Of a DNA stretch of 64,000 nucleotides, positions 13,259 through 24,808 are shown in pieces (the stretch's first letter is position 1; each line of letters begins with the position of its first letter). A model generated the notes under the pieces. The model made no database searches and was not told the origin of the DNA. It saw only the letters and a list, made by a program, of their open reading frames with translations. The DNA is from Psychrobacillus sp. INOP01 (lineage in GTDB: Bacteria > Bacillota > Bacilli > Bacillales_A > Planococcaceae): the NCBI RefSeq assembly GCF_018140925.1, contig NZ_CP073315.1, positions 2,170,001-2,234,000 on the forward strand, in the 5' to 3' direction. The translations under genes were made by a program, and so were the position numbers.

Positions 13259-14266
13259 ATGGAAAACTGGTCGATTGTGGACGTAGAAAAAATACAGCCA
13301 AAGGTAGTCAAACAAATTCAGAAGATTATATCCAAAAATCGTATTGGACATGCCTATATTTTGGAAGGGGCTAAAGGAACTGGGAAAGAAAAAGTTATGC
13401 AATTTTTTGTTCAGCTCATATTTTGTGAAGACCCAGTAAATAATGTTCCATGTGAAACATGTCGATCATGTAAAAGATTAAAATCCTTCAATCACCTTAA
13501 CTTTATGCAACTAGAACCTGATGGTCAGTTTATAAAAAAAGGACAAGTAGATGAATTGGTTCATGCATTAAGTAAGACTACTATTGAAAAGCAACGAAAA
13601 ATATATGTAATACATCATGCAGACCAATTAAATGCAAGTGCAGCAAACACGCTATTAAAGTTTTTAGAAGAACCTCAAAGCGAGATAACGGCCATTTTAT
13701 TAACTGATAGAATGCATGCTTTACTTCCAACTATTCGGTCCAGATGCCAGCATTTAAGTTTATCTTCAATCCCTACTTCTATCTTAAAGCAGAAGTTAAT
13801 ACAAGAGGGAATCACTGATTCTATGGCTTCTACTGTTTGTAAAATGACGAATCAAGTAGAAGAAGCTATAAATTTAGCGAAAGATGAGCAGTTTGGACTT
13901 GTAAGGAAATCAGTGTTAAAATTGGTTGAAGCGAATGGAAGAAGTATTCAGGACGCATTGATGTGTATTCATGAAGATTTTGGATCATTGCTTAAAGAGA
14001 AAGAGCAGGCCGAACAAGCATTAGATTTACTACTATTTGCATATCGTGATATAGTAGCTATAAAAGCAAGTCCCATCGCAGAATGTACTTTCCCAGATAT
14101 GATTTCTTATTGGAAACAAGTTGCCCTGCAGACAACGTATGAGCAATTATCAAAGCAATTAGAAATGATTTTACATGCAAAACAAAACTTGCATAAAAAT
14201 ATGAATCGGACACTGATGATGGAGCAGTTAATGCTTAACCTGCAGGAGGGATTTACTTTTGTATAA
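13259..14266 (+). CDS. holB: DNA polymerase III subunit delta'
   Basis: Clamp-loader subunit that works with DnaX and HolA. It has the RFC-like fold: HAYILEGAKGTGKEKVM in the P-loop position, a zinc module (CEDPVNNVPCETCRSC), an SRCQHLSL motif and a C-terminal helical collar. The frame opens at a GTG at 13250, but that codon lies inside the Shine-Dalgarno AAGAGGTGA (13245-13253), so ATG 13259 (or 13256) is the better start. It overlaps ricT by eight bases. Confidence 0.92.
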   Translation: MENWSIVDVEKIQPKVVKQIQKIISKNRIGHAYILEGAKGTGKEKVMQFFVQLIFCEDPVNNVPCETCRSCKRLKSFNHLNFMQLEPDGQFIKKGQVDELVHALSKTTIEKQRKIYVIHHADQLNASAANTLLKFLEEPQSEITAILLTDRMHALLPTIRSRCQHLSLSSIPTSILKQKLIQEGITDSMASTVCKMTNQVEEAINLAKDEQFGLVRKSVLKLVEANGRSIQDALMCIHEDFGSLLKEKEQAEQALDLLLFAYRDIVAIKASPIAECTFPDMISYWKQVALQTTYEQLSKQLEMILHAKQNLHKNMNRTLMMEQLMLNLQEGFTFV

Positions 14267-15089
14267 TGTGGTAGGAGTCCGTTTTAAAAAAGCGGGTAAA
14301 ATATATTATTTTGATCCAGTGGATTTTGCTTTAGAGAAAGACGATTATGTAATCGTCGAAACAGCTAGAGGGGTAGAGTACGGTAAAGTTGTAGTCCCGA
14401 TTAAGCAAGTCGGAGAACATGACGTTGTCCTTCCTCTAAGACAAGTAGTAAGACCTTCTTCGGATAAAGATCGTATCCAAGTAGAAGAAAATAGATTAGA
14501 ATCAGCTCAAGCTCTTGCGCTAGGGACTGAAAAGATTATCGAAAGAAATCTTGAAATGAAGTTGGTAGACGTTGAATATACATTCGACCGAAACAAAATT
14601 ATTTTTTATTTTACCGCAGAAGGTCGCGTAGACTTCCGGGATTTGGTAAAAGATTTAGCATCAGTATTTAGAACTCGTATTGAACTTAGACAAATTGGAG
14701 TTCGTGATGAAGCAAAGATGTTAGGCGGTATTGGCCCTTGTGGTCGTATGCTTTGCTGTTCTACATTTTTAGGAGATTTTGAGCCGGTTTCTATAAAGAT
14801 GGCGAAAGATCAAAACTTATCATTGAATCCATCTAAAATTTCTGGACTTTGTGGCCGACTCATGTGCTGCTTAAAGTACGAGAACGATGAATACGAAACT
14901 GCTAGAGAACAAATGCCGGATATTGGAGACAAGGTTGAAACACCTGATGGGTTAGGTAGAGTAGTGAGTATGAATATTTTGGAGCGAGTTTTACGTATAG
15001 AGTTACCTGATCCACAACGTGTTCTAGATTATACGTTAGAAGAAATTACAAACCATGCAACAAATCAGGTGCAATGGTCGGGGCAATGA
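14259..15089 (+). CDS. ricT: PSP1-domain protein RicT (YaaT), Y-complex subunit
   Basis: RicT forms the Ric/Y complex with RicA and RicF (YmcA, YlbF), which carries Fe-S clusters, affects RNase Y-dependent RNA processing and promotes sporulation. 276 residues, PSP1 domain. The cysteines in GPCGRMLCCSTF and GLCGRLMCCLKY are the conserved ones. The start is TTG at 14259, giving MYNVVGVRFKKAGK, which fits the family N-terminus; CAGGAGGG precedes it. It overlaps the end of holB. Confidence 0.95.
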   Translation: MYNVVGVRFKKAGKIYYFDPVDFALEKDDYVIVETARGVEYGKVVVPIKQVGEHDVVLPLRQVVRPSSDKDRIQVEENRLESAQALALGTEKIIERNLEMKLVDVEYTFDRNKIIFYFTAEGRVDFRDLVKDLASVFRTRIELRQIGVRDEAKMLGGIGPCGRMLCCSTFLGDFEPVSIKMAKDQNLSLNPSKISGLCGRLMCCLKYENDEYETAREQMPDIGDKVETPDGLGRVVSMNILERVLRIELPDPQRVLDYTLEEITNHATNQVQWSGQ

Positions 15090-15101
15090 GGTGAATGTGT
15101 G

Positions 15102-15455
15102 ATGGACCGCAATTTTTTTGATACAATTATAGATTTTGAAAAACAATTAGAGTCCACGCAGCTGCAATTTCGCGCTTTAAAAGAATTTGTGGCGATAATG
15201 GTTGAAGAACGTGAAGCGCTACAACAAGAAAATAATCATTTAAGACAACGACTCGATGAAATGCATGAAAAAGAAGCAATGATTGAGAAAATGCGAGAAG
15301 AACGATTGAACAAGTTTGATGTAGGAGAGGGCTATGATAATCTAGCTCGACTTTATCAAGAAGGCTTCCATGTGTGTCATGTTCACTTTGGAAGTTCTCG
15401 TAAAGAAGAAGATTGTCTATTTTGTCTTTCATTTTTAAACAAACAAAACAACTAA
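15102..15455 (+). CDS. yabA: Replication initiation control protein YabA
   Basis: YabA binds DnaA and DnaN and limits initiation of replication. The N-terminal half is a leucine-zipper-like coiled coil ([21 protein letters not shown]), and the C-terminus has the zinc-binding pattern [18 protein letters not shown]. The ATG at 15102 is well placed behind GAGGTGA; a GTG one codon earlier (15099) is possible. It is 12 bases after ricT. Confidence 0.95.
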   Translation: MDRNFFDTIIDFEKQLESTQLQFRALKEFVAIMVEEREALQQENNHLRQRLDEMHEKEAMIEKMREERLNKFDVGEGYDNLARLYQEGFHVCHVHFGSSRKEEDCLFCLSFLNKQNN

Positions 15456-15461
15456 TCAATT

Positions 15462-15500
15462 GACTGATGCCACTCCTTAGGTGGGTGTCAGTCTTTTATT
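15462..15500 (+). terminator. Possible terminator between yabA and trmN6
   Basis: GACTGATGCCAC and GTGGGTGTCAGTC can pair (one mismatch region), followed by TTTTATTTT. Weaker than the other terminators listed. Confidence 0.55.
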
Positions 15501-15519
15501 TTGCTTGGGGGTAAAAATT

Positions 15520-16266
15520 ATGGAACAATGGTTAAAGGGTGACGAACGACTCGATTATTTATTGGCAGAGGATCTACGCATTATTCAAAGTCCTTCTGTC
15601 TTCTCCTTTTCTTTGGATGCAGTATTACTATCAAGATTTACATATGTACCGATCAAGAAGGGAAAAATTGTAGATATTTGTTCAGGAAATGGGGCAATCC
15701 CATTATTTCTAAGCGCTCGAACAAAAGCTGAAATCATAGGAGTGGAATTACAAGAAAGATTAGCAGATATGGCTACAAGAAGTGTTCAGTTCAATAATCT
15801 TACTGATCAAATTACAATTACAGAAGCGGATGTAAAGGGTATTGCTAAAGAGCTTGGTTCCGAAAAATTTGATGTTGTTACTTGTAACCCACCCTATTTT
15901 CCAGCGCATGAGGCAAGTGAGAAAAACTTAAAAGAGCATTTAGCAATTGCCCGACATGAGATTTATCTTACATTGGATCAAGCAGTTCAATCTGCCAGTG
16001 AATTATTAAAACAGGGTGGAAAAGCTTCCTTTGTTCATCGACCTGGGAGACTTCTCGATATCGTAACTGCGATGAGAGCTAATCGTTTAGAGCCAAAAAG
16101 AATTCGATTTGTTTATCCAAAAGAAGGAAAAGAAGCAAATACATTGCTAATCGAAGGTATAAAAGATGGAAAGCCTGATTTAAAAATATTACCGCCTTTA
16201 TATGTATATGGAGATGACGGGAAATATACGCAAGAAGTAAAAGAGATGCTGTATGGAAAAGAGTGA
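15520..16266 (+). CDS. trmN6: tRNA(Val) N6-adenine methyltransferase-like protein (YabB/TrmN6 family)
   Basis: Class I SAM-dependent methyltransferase. It shows the SAM-binding motif [15 protein letters not shown] and the N6-adenine catalytic motif NPPYF (in [15 protein letters not shown]). The frame extends upstream to 15481, but ATG 15520 behind TTGGGGG gives the family N-terminus [15 protein letters not shown]. The E. coli relative methylates A37 of tRNA-Val; the substrate here is inferred. It overlaps yazA by 14 bases. Confidence 0.9.
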   Translation: MEQWLKGDERLDYLLAEDLRIIQSPSVFSFSLDAVLLSRFTYVPIKKGKIVDICSGNGAIPLFLSARTKAEIIGVELQERLADMATRSVQFNNLTDQITITEADVKGIAKELGSEKFDVVTCNPPYFPAHEASEKNLKEHLAIARHEIYLTLDQAVQSASELLKQGGKASFVHRPGRLLDIVTAMRANRLEPKRIRFVYPKEGKEANTLLIEGIKDGKPDLKILPPLYVYGDDGKYTQEVKEMLYGKE

Positions 16267-16516
16267 AAAACAGCATACTTTTTACGTGTTAGAATGTAAG
16301 GACGGTTCTTATTATGCTGGTTATACGAATGATTTAGTGAAAAGAATAAAGGTACATAATGAAGGTAAGGGAGCAAAGTATACACGCGCCAAGCGGCCAG
16401 TTAGTTGTATATATAGTGAACTATACGAAACGAAGCAAGAGGCTATGCAAGCAGAGTATGCTTTTAAGCAGCTAACGCGGAAACAAAAAATAAATTATAT
16501 GGGGGCAAGTAAATAA
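16253..16516 (+). CDS. yazA: GIY-YIG nuclease domain protein (YazA)
   Basis: 87 residues forming one GIY-YIG domain: [35 protein letters not shown] has the Y...YAG motif and the conserved Arg, and [12 protein letters not shown] follows. This is the UPF0213 family, stand-alone, without proven substrate. It overlaps trmN6 at its start and shares ATAATG with rsmI at its end, so the three are translationally coupled. Confidence 0.92.
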   Translation: MEKSEKQHTFYVLECKDGSYYAGYTNDLVKRIKVHNEGKGAKYTRAKRPVSCIYSELYETKQEAMQAEYAFKQLTRKQKINYMGASK

Positions 16517-17391
16517 TGAAATCTCAGAAATCGACCGAGCATGAACAAAGTAGCTGCTTGTATTTAGTTGCAACACCCATTGGAAACTTAGAAGATATGA
16601 CGATGAGAGCTATTCGAATATTAAAAGAAGTAGATATTATTGCAGCAGAGGATACAAGAAATACGAAAAAACTGTGTAACTACTTTGAGATATCTACACC
16701 ACTTATAAGCTATCACGACCATAACCTACAAGCTGGTGGAGAAAAACTATTGGAATTATTGAGAGAGGGCAAACGTATAGCATTGGTAAGTGATGCAGGT
16801 CTTCCTTGTATTTCTGATCCTGGTGCAGATATTGCTGCTAAAGCAGTAAAAGAAGGCTTTGCCGTTGTGCCTGTCCCTGGAGCAAATGCTGCACTTAGTG
16901 CTCTAATTGCATCGGGACTGACGACACAGCCCTTTTTCTTTTATGGTTTTTTAAGTCGCAATAAAAAAGAAAGAAAAGTAGAGATCGAAAAGTTACAAAA
17001 AAGACAAGAGTCCGTTATTTTATATGAGTCACCACATCGTTTGAAAGAATCATTACGGGATATGCAGTCTGTTATGGATGGAAAACGCAAAATTGTATTG
17101 GCACGAGAGTTAACAAAAAAGTTTGAAGAGTTTTTAAGAGGTACGATTGACGAAGCTGTTGAGTGGGTGGAACAGGCAGAGATTCGAGGAGAATTCTGTA
17201 TTGTGTTAGAGGGAAATGAAGATGCAGTAGAAATTGAAGAAACACCGTGGTGGTCAAAACTAACACTGGAAGAGCATGTGGACCAACTAATAGAAGAGAA
17301 AAATTGTACTTCAAAGGAAGCTATTAAAGAAGTGGCGATCCAAAGAGGTCTATCTAAAAGAGAAGTCTACCAAAATTATCATGTAGAGTAA
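16516..17391 (+). CDS. rsmI: 16S rRNA (cytidine-1402 2'-O)-methyltransferase
   Basis: Tetrapyrrole-methylase-fold rRNA methyltransferase, 291 residues. LYLVATPIGNLEDMT is the N-terminal SAM motif, AAEDTRNTKKL and VSDAGLPCISDPGA follow, then VPGANAALSALIASGL and FYGFL. The C-terminal extension after LEGNE contains a predicted helical region. The start codon overlaps the yazA stop. Confidence 0.96.
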   Translation: MKSQKSTEHEQSSCLYLVATPIGNLEDMTMRAIRILKEVDIIAAEDTRNTKKLCNYFEISTPLISYHDHNLQAGGEKLLELLREGKRIALVSDAGLPCISDPGADIAAKAVKEGFAVVPVPGANAALSALIASGLTTQPFFFYGFLSRNKKERKVEIEKLQKRQESVILYESPHRLKESLRDMQSVMDGKRKIVLARELTKKFEEFLRGTIDEAVEWVEQAEIRGEFCIVLEGNEDAVEIEETPWWSKLTLEEHVDQLIEEKNCTSKEAIKEVAIQRGLSKREVYQNYHVE

Positions 17392-17430
17392 AAAGAACCG
17401 TAAACTTAAAAAGTTTACGGTTCTTTTTAT
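17392..17430. terminator. Bidirectional terminator, rsmI (+) / abrB (-)
   Basis: AAAGAACCGTAAACTT/AAGTTTACGGTTCTTT with A-run on the left and T-run on the right, so it can stop both converging transcripts. Confidence 0.9.
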
Positions 17431-17433
17431 TAA

Positions 17434-17709
17434 TTATTTTAGGTTACTTTGAATCTCTTTAATTAGTAATTCTGCACCTTCTGGGCTTAGAATCAGTTTT
17501 CCACCAACTAGACGTAGGTTATCATCTGAAACTTCACCAGTTACAGCACAAGTCATATTTGGCATATATTTTTTTAGGATGATTTTATCATCATCTACGT
17601 AAATCTCTAATGCATCTTTTTCAGCAATACCTAACGTGCGACGTAATTCAATTGGAATAACTACACGACCTAATTCATCAACTTTACGTACAATACCTGT
17701 AGATTTCAT
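17434..17709 (-). CDS. abrB: Transition state regulator AbrB
   Basis: DNA-binding repressor of post-exponential genes. The N-terminal swapped-hairpin domain is nearly the B. subtilis sequence (MKSTGIVRKVDELGRVVIPI), with R and K basic residues of the DNA-binding face and the conserved cysteine in NMTCAVTGE. The frame extends to 17760, but the ATG at 17709 follows GAGAGGAG and gives the known N-terminus. It is the only protein gene on the minus strand in the first 55 kb. It has a SigA promoter and a Spo0A box just downstream of it. Confidence 0.96.
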   Translation of the reverse strand: MKSTGIVRKVDELGRVVIPIELRRTLGIAEKDALEIYVDDDKIILKKYMPNMTCAVTGEVSDDNLRLVGGKLILSPEGAELLIKEIQSNLK

Positions 17710-17752
17710 AAAAAATTGTTCTCCTCTCAAGAGTGCATATTTTTCGCCAAGA

Positions 17753-17761
17753 TTCGACATA
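17753..17761 (-). promoter_or_regulatory. Spo0A box in the abrB leader
   Basis: On the minus strand TATGTCGAA, containing the 0A-box core TGTCGAA, lies about 15-20 bases after the predicted transcription start. In B. subtilis, Spo0A~P represses abrB from sites downstream of the promoter, the same geometry. Confidence 0.7.
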
Positions 17762-17780
17762 AACCTCTTTTATGTAATAT

Positions 17781-17809
17781 ATCATACCAAGTACTACCAT
17801 TTACGTCAA
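17781..17809 (-). promoter_or_regulatory. SigA promoter of abrB
   Basis: -35 TTGACG (17804-17809), 17 bp, -10 TATGAT (17781-17786), read on the minus strand. Confidence 0.8.
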
Positions 17810-17984
17810 TAATTAATGCTTTAGCGAAAGAGAGTAATATAATAGTATTTTGATATTTAAATCACTTTTTATTAAAAAAACGATTCTTTATAAGGAAAAT
17901 AGGAATTATTTTGATATATTATCTAGTTTTTTGAAATTTATCGATTAACCAATTTCATTCGACAAACATGAATAAATGAATTGA

Positions 17985-18013
17985 TTGAAACAAAGTCTTC
18001 ATTTCGATAGAAT
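17985..18013 (+). promoter_or_regulatory. SigA promoter of metG
   Basis: -35 TTGAAA (17985-17990), 17 bp, -10 TAGAAT (18008-18013). The leader is short (about 30 bases) and cannot hold a T-box. Confidence 0.65.
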
Positions 18014-18015
18014 AA

Positions 18016-20007
<1,992 letters not shown>

Positions 20008-20103
20008 AAAAATCATATTATTTACGTTGAAAATTTCTAGGTTCGATCAGAAATAAAGAAAAATCTATTGGCAACAATATAATTTAACAGCACTAACTTT
20101 TGA

Positions 20104-20141
20104 AATAGACCTGTTGCAGTTGGAACAGGTCTATTATTTTT
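20104..20141 (+). terminator. Terminator of metG
   Basis: AATAGACCTGTT/AACAGGTCTATT stem, eight-base loop, then ATTTTT. Confidence 0.85.
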
Positions 20142-20278
20142 AAATACTATTCAGAAATACTTTATAGTGGCAAGCGCTTATGTTTGCACTATAGTATCTT
20201 ATACTGTAGTTAGAAAACGTAAAAAAATAGTATTGATACAAAAGTAATAGTATTAATAATTAATTAGGAGGAAGTAAA

Positions 20279-21058
20279 ATGTTTATCGATACACATGTAC
20301 ATTTAAATGCAGATCAGTATGAGGACGATTTGCAGGAAGTAATTAATCGTGCGTTAGAAGCTAATGTAAAAAAAATGGTGGTTATTGGATTTGATCGTAT
20401 CACGATTGAAAGAGCTATGAAGCTGGTGGAGGAGTATTCTTTTCTTTACGCTGTAGTTGGATGGCATCCTGTAGATGCGATTGATTGTACAGAAGAGGAT
20501 TTGAAGTGGATTGAAGAACTTGCAGAGCATGAAAAGGTTGTTGGAATAGGTGAAATGGGATTAGATTATCATTGGGATAAGTCTCCTAAAGACGTTCAAC
20601 AAGCATTGTTTCGACAACAAATACGTTTAGCTCAGAAGGTAAATTTGCCGATTATTATCCATAATCGTGACGCAACAGAAGATGTGATACGTATTTTACA
20701 AGAGGAAGAGGCACATCTTACAGGTGGTATCATGCATTGTTATGGAGGAAGTGTTGAAACAGCTAAACAATGTATAGAGATGAATTTTATGATCTCACTT
20801 GGAGGACCTGTTACATTTAAAAATGCAAAGAAACCGAAAGAGGTAGCAACAGAAATTCCATTAGAATATTTATTGATTGAAACAGATGCACCCTATTTAG
20901 CTCCACATCCACATCGAGGAAAAAGAAATGAGCCCGCTCTTGTGACACTTGTAGCAGAAGAAATAGCTCGTCTAAAAGGAATTACAGTAGAAGAGGTAGC
21001 AGAAGCAACCACTAAAAATGCGGAAAAATTCTTTGATATAAAGGAACAAAAAATGTAA
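20279..21058 (+). CDS. tatD: TatD family metal-dependent DNase
   Basis: TIM-barrel hydrolase (YabD) of 259 residues. Metal ligands are visible in FIDTHVHLN (HxH), GIGEMGLDYHW (Glu), IIHNRDA (His), MHCYGG (His) and LLIETDAPYLAP (Asp). Relatives are 3'-5' nucleases acting on DNA; the cellular substrate is unknown. TAGGAGG precedes ATG. It lies between metG and the G5/3D protein gene as in B. subtilis. Confidence 0.95.
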   Translation: MFIDTHVHLNADQYEDDLQEVINRALEANVKKMVVIGFDRITIERAMKLVEEYSFLYAVVGWHPVDAIDCTEEDLKWIEELAEHEKVVGIGEMGLDYHWDKSPKDVQQALFRQQIRLAQKVNLPIIIHNRDATEDVIRILQEEEAHLTGGIMHCYGGSVETAKQCIEMNFMISLGGPVTFKNAKKPKEVATEIPLEYLLIETDAPYLAPHPHRGKRNEPALVTLVAEEIARLKGITVEEVAEATTKNAEKFFDIKEQKM

Positions 21059-21109
21059 AAAAAGAGGTATATATTTTACATTTTTTAATTTCAGGAGAAA
21101 CGTAAACTG

Positions 21110-21138
21110 TTGACAAGCTCTTTAGGACTCTATATAAT
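21110..21138 (+). promoter_or_regulatory. SigA promoter of the yabE-like gene
   Basis: Full consensus TTGACA (21110-21115), 17 bp, TATAAT (21133-21138). It falls inside the longest open frame, which proves that frame's upstream TTG at 21110 is not the start. Confidence 0.9.
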
Positions 21139-21166
21139 CACACGAGTGAACAAGGAGGCGTTTTTC

Positions 21167-22378
21167 ATGTCAAATAATTCCATGAAAAACCTGTTCTTTC
21201 ATTCATTGAGGAGCAAGCAAACCTTAGTAACTGTAGTATCCTTACTATTGTTTCTTGCAGTCGTTTCTTTCGTTTTATTCGAAGGAACAAAGAAAACTGT
21301 TGCTTTAACAGTTAATGGTGAACAACAAGAAATATTAACGCATGCAAATACAGTTGGTGAATTATTAGATGATCATCAAATAGTAGTAGCCAATGAAGAC
21401 TTTTTATATCCCTCAGTGAACACATCAATCGAAAATAATTTGTCGATTGAGTGGGAGCAGGCAAGACAAATAGAAATCACGGTAGATGGAGAAATTCAAA
21501 CTCTTATAGCTACTGATGACTTAGTTTCAGAAATACTCGCAAAGGCAAATGTTGCAGTTACTGAACATGATGCTATAACACCTGCTGCAAATGCAGAGGT
21601 TGGACCCGATAACAAAATTGCTATTGAAAAAGCATTTGGAGTAAAGCTTTTAGATGGCGGTGAAGTGAAGAAGGTATGGTCCACTTCGACTACGGTCGCT
21701 GACTTTTTAAAACAACATAACATTCAATTGAGTGAATTCGACCGAGTAGAACAGAAAATGGATGAAGTAGTAGTCCCGAATTCTGAAATACAAGTAGTGC
21801 GAGTAGAAAAGGTCACCGATGTAGTTGAAGAAGAAACAAAATTTGCTGTAGAAACGAAAAAAGAAGACTCGCTACTAAAAGGGAAAGAAAAAGTAGTACA
21901 AACCGGTGTAAATGGAACTGTCTCACGGACTTATGAAGTAGTGAAAGAAAATGGTAAAGAGGTCTCTCGTAATATGGTGAGCGAGAAGACGATTAAAGAA
22001 CCAACTAAAAAAGTAGTGGCAGTCGGAACGAAAGTAGTGACTGCTAGTGTTTCACGTGGAGCAAATTCATCAGCAGCTCCATCTGGAGGAAAAGAATTTT
22101 ATGCGACTGCGACTGCTTATACCGCTTATTGTAATGGATGTTCTGGCATAACTGCGACAGGAGTTAATTTGAAATCTAATCCTAACTTGAAGGTTATTGC
22201 TGTAGATCCTAGTGTTATTCCACTGGGTTCAAAAGTATGGGTAGAAGGCTATGGTTATGCGGTAGCTGGAGATACTGGTGGAGCTATCAAAGGAAACAAA
22301 ATAGACTTATTCATGCCTTCTAAATCGCAGGCATATGACTTCGGTCGCAAAAAAGTACTTGTGAAAGTTTTGAACTAA
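21167..22378 (+). CDS. yabE: Cell-wall protein with DUF348 repeats, G5 and 3D domains (YabE-like)
   Basis: A 403-residue membrane-anchored or secreted cell-wall enzyme of the Rpf-like stationary-phase survival family. A hydrophobic segment near residues 19-40 (VVSLLLFLAVVSFVLF) precedes three DUF348 repeats (the first with VALTVNGEQQEI). A G5 domain and a C-terminal 3D domain follow (FYATATAYTAYCNGCSGITATG...VAGDTGGAIKGNKIDLF), with the three aspartates of the lytic-transglycosylase-like fold. ATG at 21167 follows CAAGGAGGCG. The activity on peptidoglycan is inferred from the family. Confidence 0.92.
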   Translation: MSNNSMKNLFFHSLRSKQTLVTVVSLLLFLAVVSFVLFEGTKKTVALTVNGEQQEILTHANTVGELLDDHQIVVANEDFLYPSVNTSIENNLSIEWEQARQIEITVDGEIQTLIATDDLVSEILAKANVAVTEHDAITPAANAEVGPDNKIAIEKAFGVKLLDGGEVKKVWSTSTTVADFLKQHNIQLSEFDRVEQKMDEVVVPNSEIQVVRVEKVTDVVEEETKFAVETKKEDSLLKGKEKVVQTGVNGTVSRTYEVVKENGKEVSRNMVSEKTIKEPTKKVVAVGTKVVTASVSRGANSSAAPSGGKEFYATATAYTAYCNGCSGITATGVNLKSNPNLKVIAVDPSVIPLGSKVWVEGYGYAVAGDTGGAIKGNKIDLFMPSKSQAYDFGRKKVLVKVLN

Positions 22379-22465
22379 TCATTAGCTGCTTTCCCTTTCG
22401 TTGATTGGGAGAGCTTTTTTGCGTTATGATAGATATAGCAGAAAGACAGAAAAGAGGAAAACCGG

Positions 22466-23026
22466 TTGCAAATAAAAGAAATAATAGTTGTTGAAGGAAA
22501 AGATGATACAACAGCCATAAAACGTTCTGTAGAAGCCGATACTATTGAAACCAATGGTTCAGCCATTTCTAAAGAAACACTAATGAAAATCCAACATGCA
22601 CAAGATAAACGAGGAGTCATTGTTTTTACTGATCCAGATTATCCAGGAAGACGGATCCGTGCTATTATCGAAGAACAAGTTCCAGGTGTGAAACACGCAT
22701 TTTTGTCCAAAGAAAAAACAATTGCAAAAAATGGAAAGGGTTTAGGGATCGAACACGCAAAGGACGAAGATATTCGCATTGCTCTTTCTAATGTTTATAC
22801 CCCGAAATCGGACAAAGAAACGTTTTCCGAAATACCACTATCGATATTAGTTGATGGACAATTAATAGGTCATCCTCATTCGAAGGAAAGAAGGACCAGA
22901 TTGGGAGAGCTATTGAAGATTGGCTACACCAATGGAAAACAGTTACAGAAACGGCTATCCATTTTTCAAATTAGTCAGCAGCAAGTTGAAGAAGCGATTG
23001 CACAACTCAATATGGAGGAAAAATAA
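22466..23026 (+). CDS. rnmV: Ribonuclease M5
   Basis: Matures 5S rRNA from its precursor with help from ribosomal protein uL18. 186 residues with a Toprim domain: EIIVVEGKDD (Glu) and VIVFTDPDYPGRRIR (DxD-type). The start is TTG at 22466, giving MQIKEIIVVEGKD, with AAGAGG upstream. It is three bases before rsmA, the usual pairing. Relevant here because the window also holds an intact and a broken 5S unit. Confidence 0.95.
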   Translation: MQIKEIIVVEGKDDTTAIKRSVEADTIETNGSAISKETLMKIQHAQDKRGVIVFTDPDYPGRRIRAIIEEQVPGVKHAFLSKEKTIAKNGKGLGIEHAKDEDIRIALSNVYTPKSDKETFSEIPLSILVDGQLIGHPHSKERRTRLGELLKIGYTNGKQLQKRLSIFQISQQQVEEAIAQLNMEEK

Positions 23027-23908
<882 letters not shown>

Positions 23909-23972
23909 TCATACTTGTTACAAAATAAGTAATATTTATAAAAAAAATAAGTATGGCTGACAAATAAAAACG

Positions 23973-24002
23973 TTGACAACTATATAGGATGATTGTTAAA
24001 AT
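23973..24002 (+). promoter_or_regulatory. Upstream SigA promoter of veg
   Basis: -35 TTGACA (23973-23978), 18 bp, -10 TAAAAT (23997-24002). First of two tandem promoters. Confidence 0.65.
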
Positions 24003-24009
24003 ATTTTGT

Positions 24010-24038
24010 TTGACAAAATTTTAAAACGGTGGTAAGAT
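24010..24038 (+). promoter_or_regulatory. Downstream SigA promoter of veg
   Basis: -35 TTGACA (24010-24015), 17 bp, -10 TAAGAT (24033-24038). The start point would be about 18 bases before the veg ATG. Confidence 0.8.
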
Positions 24039-24062
24039 AGTAATCAGTGAGGTGTATGCGAA

Positions 24063-24326
24063 ATGCCAAAAACTTTAGCTGATATTAAGAAGTCATTAGA
24101 TCATCATTTAGGCAAACGTTTGCAATTAAAAGCAAACGGAGGACGTAAGAAAACAATTGAGCGTGCGGGTGTACTTAGAGAGACATATCATGCAGTATTT
24201 GTTATCGATTTGGATCAAGATGAAAACTCTTTTGAACGTGTATCTTATAGTTATGCAGATGTTTTGACCGAAGCAGTAGAAATCACTATTTTTGACGAAG
24301 CAAATAATTTAATTGTTGTAAAATGA
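24063..24326 (+). CDS. veg: Veg family protein
   Basis: 87 residues, highly expressed small protein linked in B. subtilis to biofilm matrix gene expression. The sequence [20 protein letters not shown], then [15 protein letters not shown] and FSYADVLTE-like segment ([13 protein letters not shown]), is the Veg/DUF1021 signature. It has tandem consensus promoters and its own terminator. Confidence 0.96.
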   Translation: MPKTLADIKKSLDHHLGKRLQLKANGGRKKTIERAGVLRETYHAVFVIDLDQDENSFERVSYSYADVLTEAVEITIFDEANNLIVVK

Positions 24327-24362
24327 TTTTTTAGAACTTTTATCTTTTATTTTTATAATTTT

Positions 24363-24402
24363 AAAAACCCCTTTTCTATTTTATTAGAAAAGGGGTTTTC
24401 TT
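24363..24402 (+). terminator. Terminator of veg
   Basis: AAAACCCCTTTTCT/AGAAAAGGGGTTTT, loop of about seven bases, then TTCTTTT. Confidence 0.9.
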
Positions 24403-24414
24403 TTGGTTTGCGGA

Positions 24415-24421
24415 CATACTA
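24415..24421 (+). promoter_or_regulatory. Possible SigG -10 element before sspF
   Basis: CATACTA fits the SigG -10 consensus and lies 33 bases before the sspF ATG. No good GHATR -35 box was found at the expected distance, so the call is tentative. Confidence 0.4.
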
Positions 24422-24454
24422 AAAAAGCTAGTTGTTCCAAAGGAGGATTCACCT

Positions 24455-24631
24455 ATGTCTAGAAAAGGGATAATGTCTAAAGAATTAAAAGAAGAGATAG
24501 CCAAGGATCTTGGATTTTATGAGGTAGTCAAAACCGAGGGCTGGGGAGGAATTAAATCACGTGATGCAGGTAATATGGTGAAGCGAGCAATTGAAATGGC
24601 AGAACAGCAAATGAAATCACCAAGTAAATAA
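24455..24631 (+). CDS. sspF: Small acid-soluble spore protein, alpha/beta family (SspF)
   Basis: A 58-residue gene that is short enough to miss in ORF scans. It starts [20 protein letters not shown] and contains [19 protein letters not shown], the conserved alpha/beta-type SASP core with GWGxIxxRDAGxMVKRAI. AAAGGAGG lies 11 bases before ATG. SASPs coat spore DNA; this one is in the B. subtilis place between veg and ispE. A SigG-like CATACTA lies upstream and a terminator downstream. Confidence 0.93.
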   Translation: MSRKGIMSKELKEEIAKDLGFYEVVKTEGWGGIKSRDAGNMVKRAIEMAEQQMKSPSK

Positions 24632-24699
24632 GCATGTGCCATAGTATTCATAGTACTAATGCACACGAGGGACAAAACTAAAGAACAACTAGCACATAG

Positions 24700-24727
24700 A
24701 AAAGACGGAGCAATCCGTCTTTTCTTT
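24700..24727 (+). terminator. Terminator of sspF
   Basis: AAAAGACGGA/TCCGTCTTTT with a GCAA tetraloop, then a short T-rich tail. Confidence 0.8.
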
Positions 24728-24808
24728 AAATAAAAGTACAAATTTTTGGGTGCCAAGAATTCGGTTTTCTGTATGTATTTTAACTAATAGGTTTATGAAA
24801 TAATGTCA

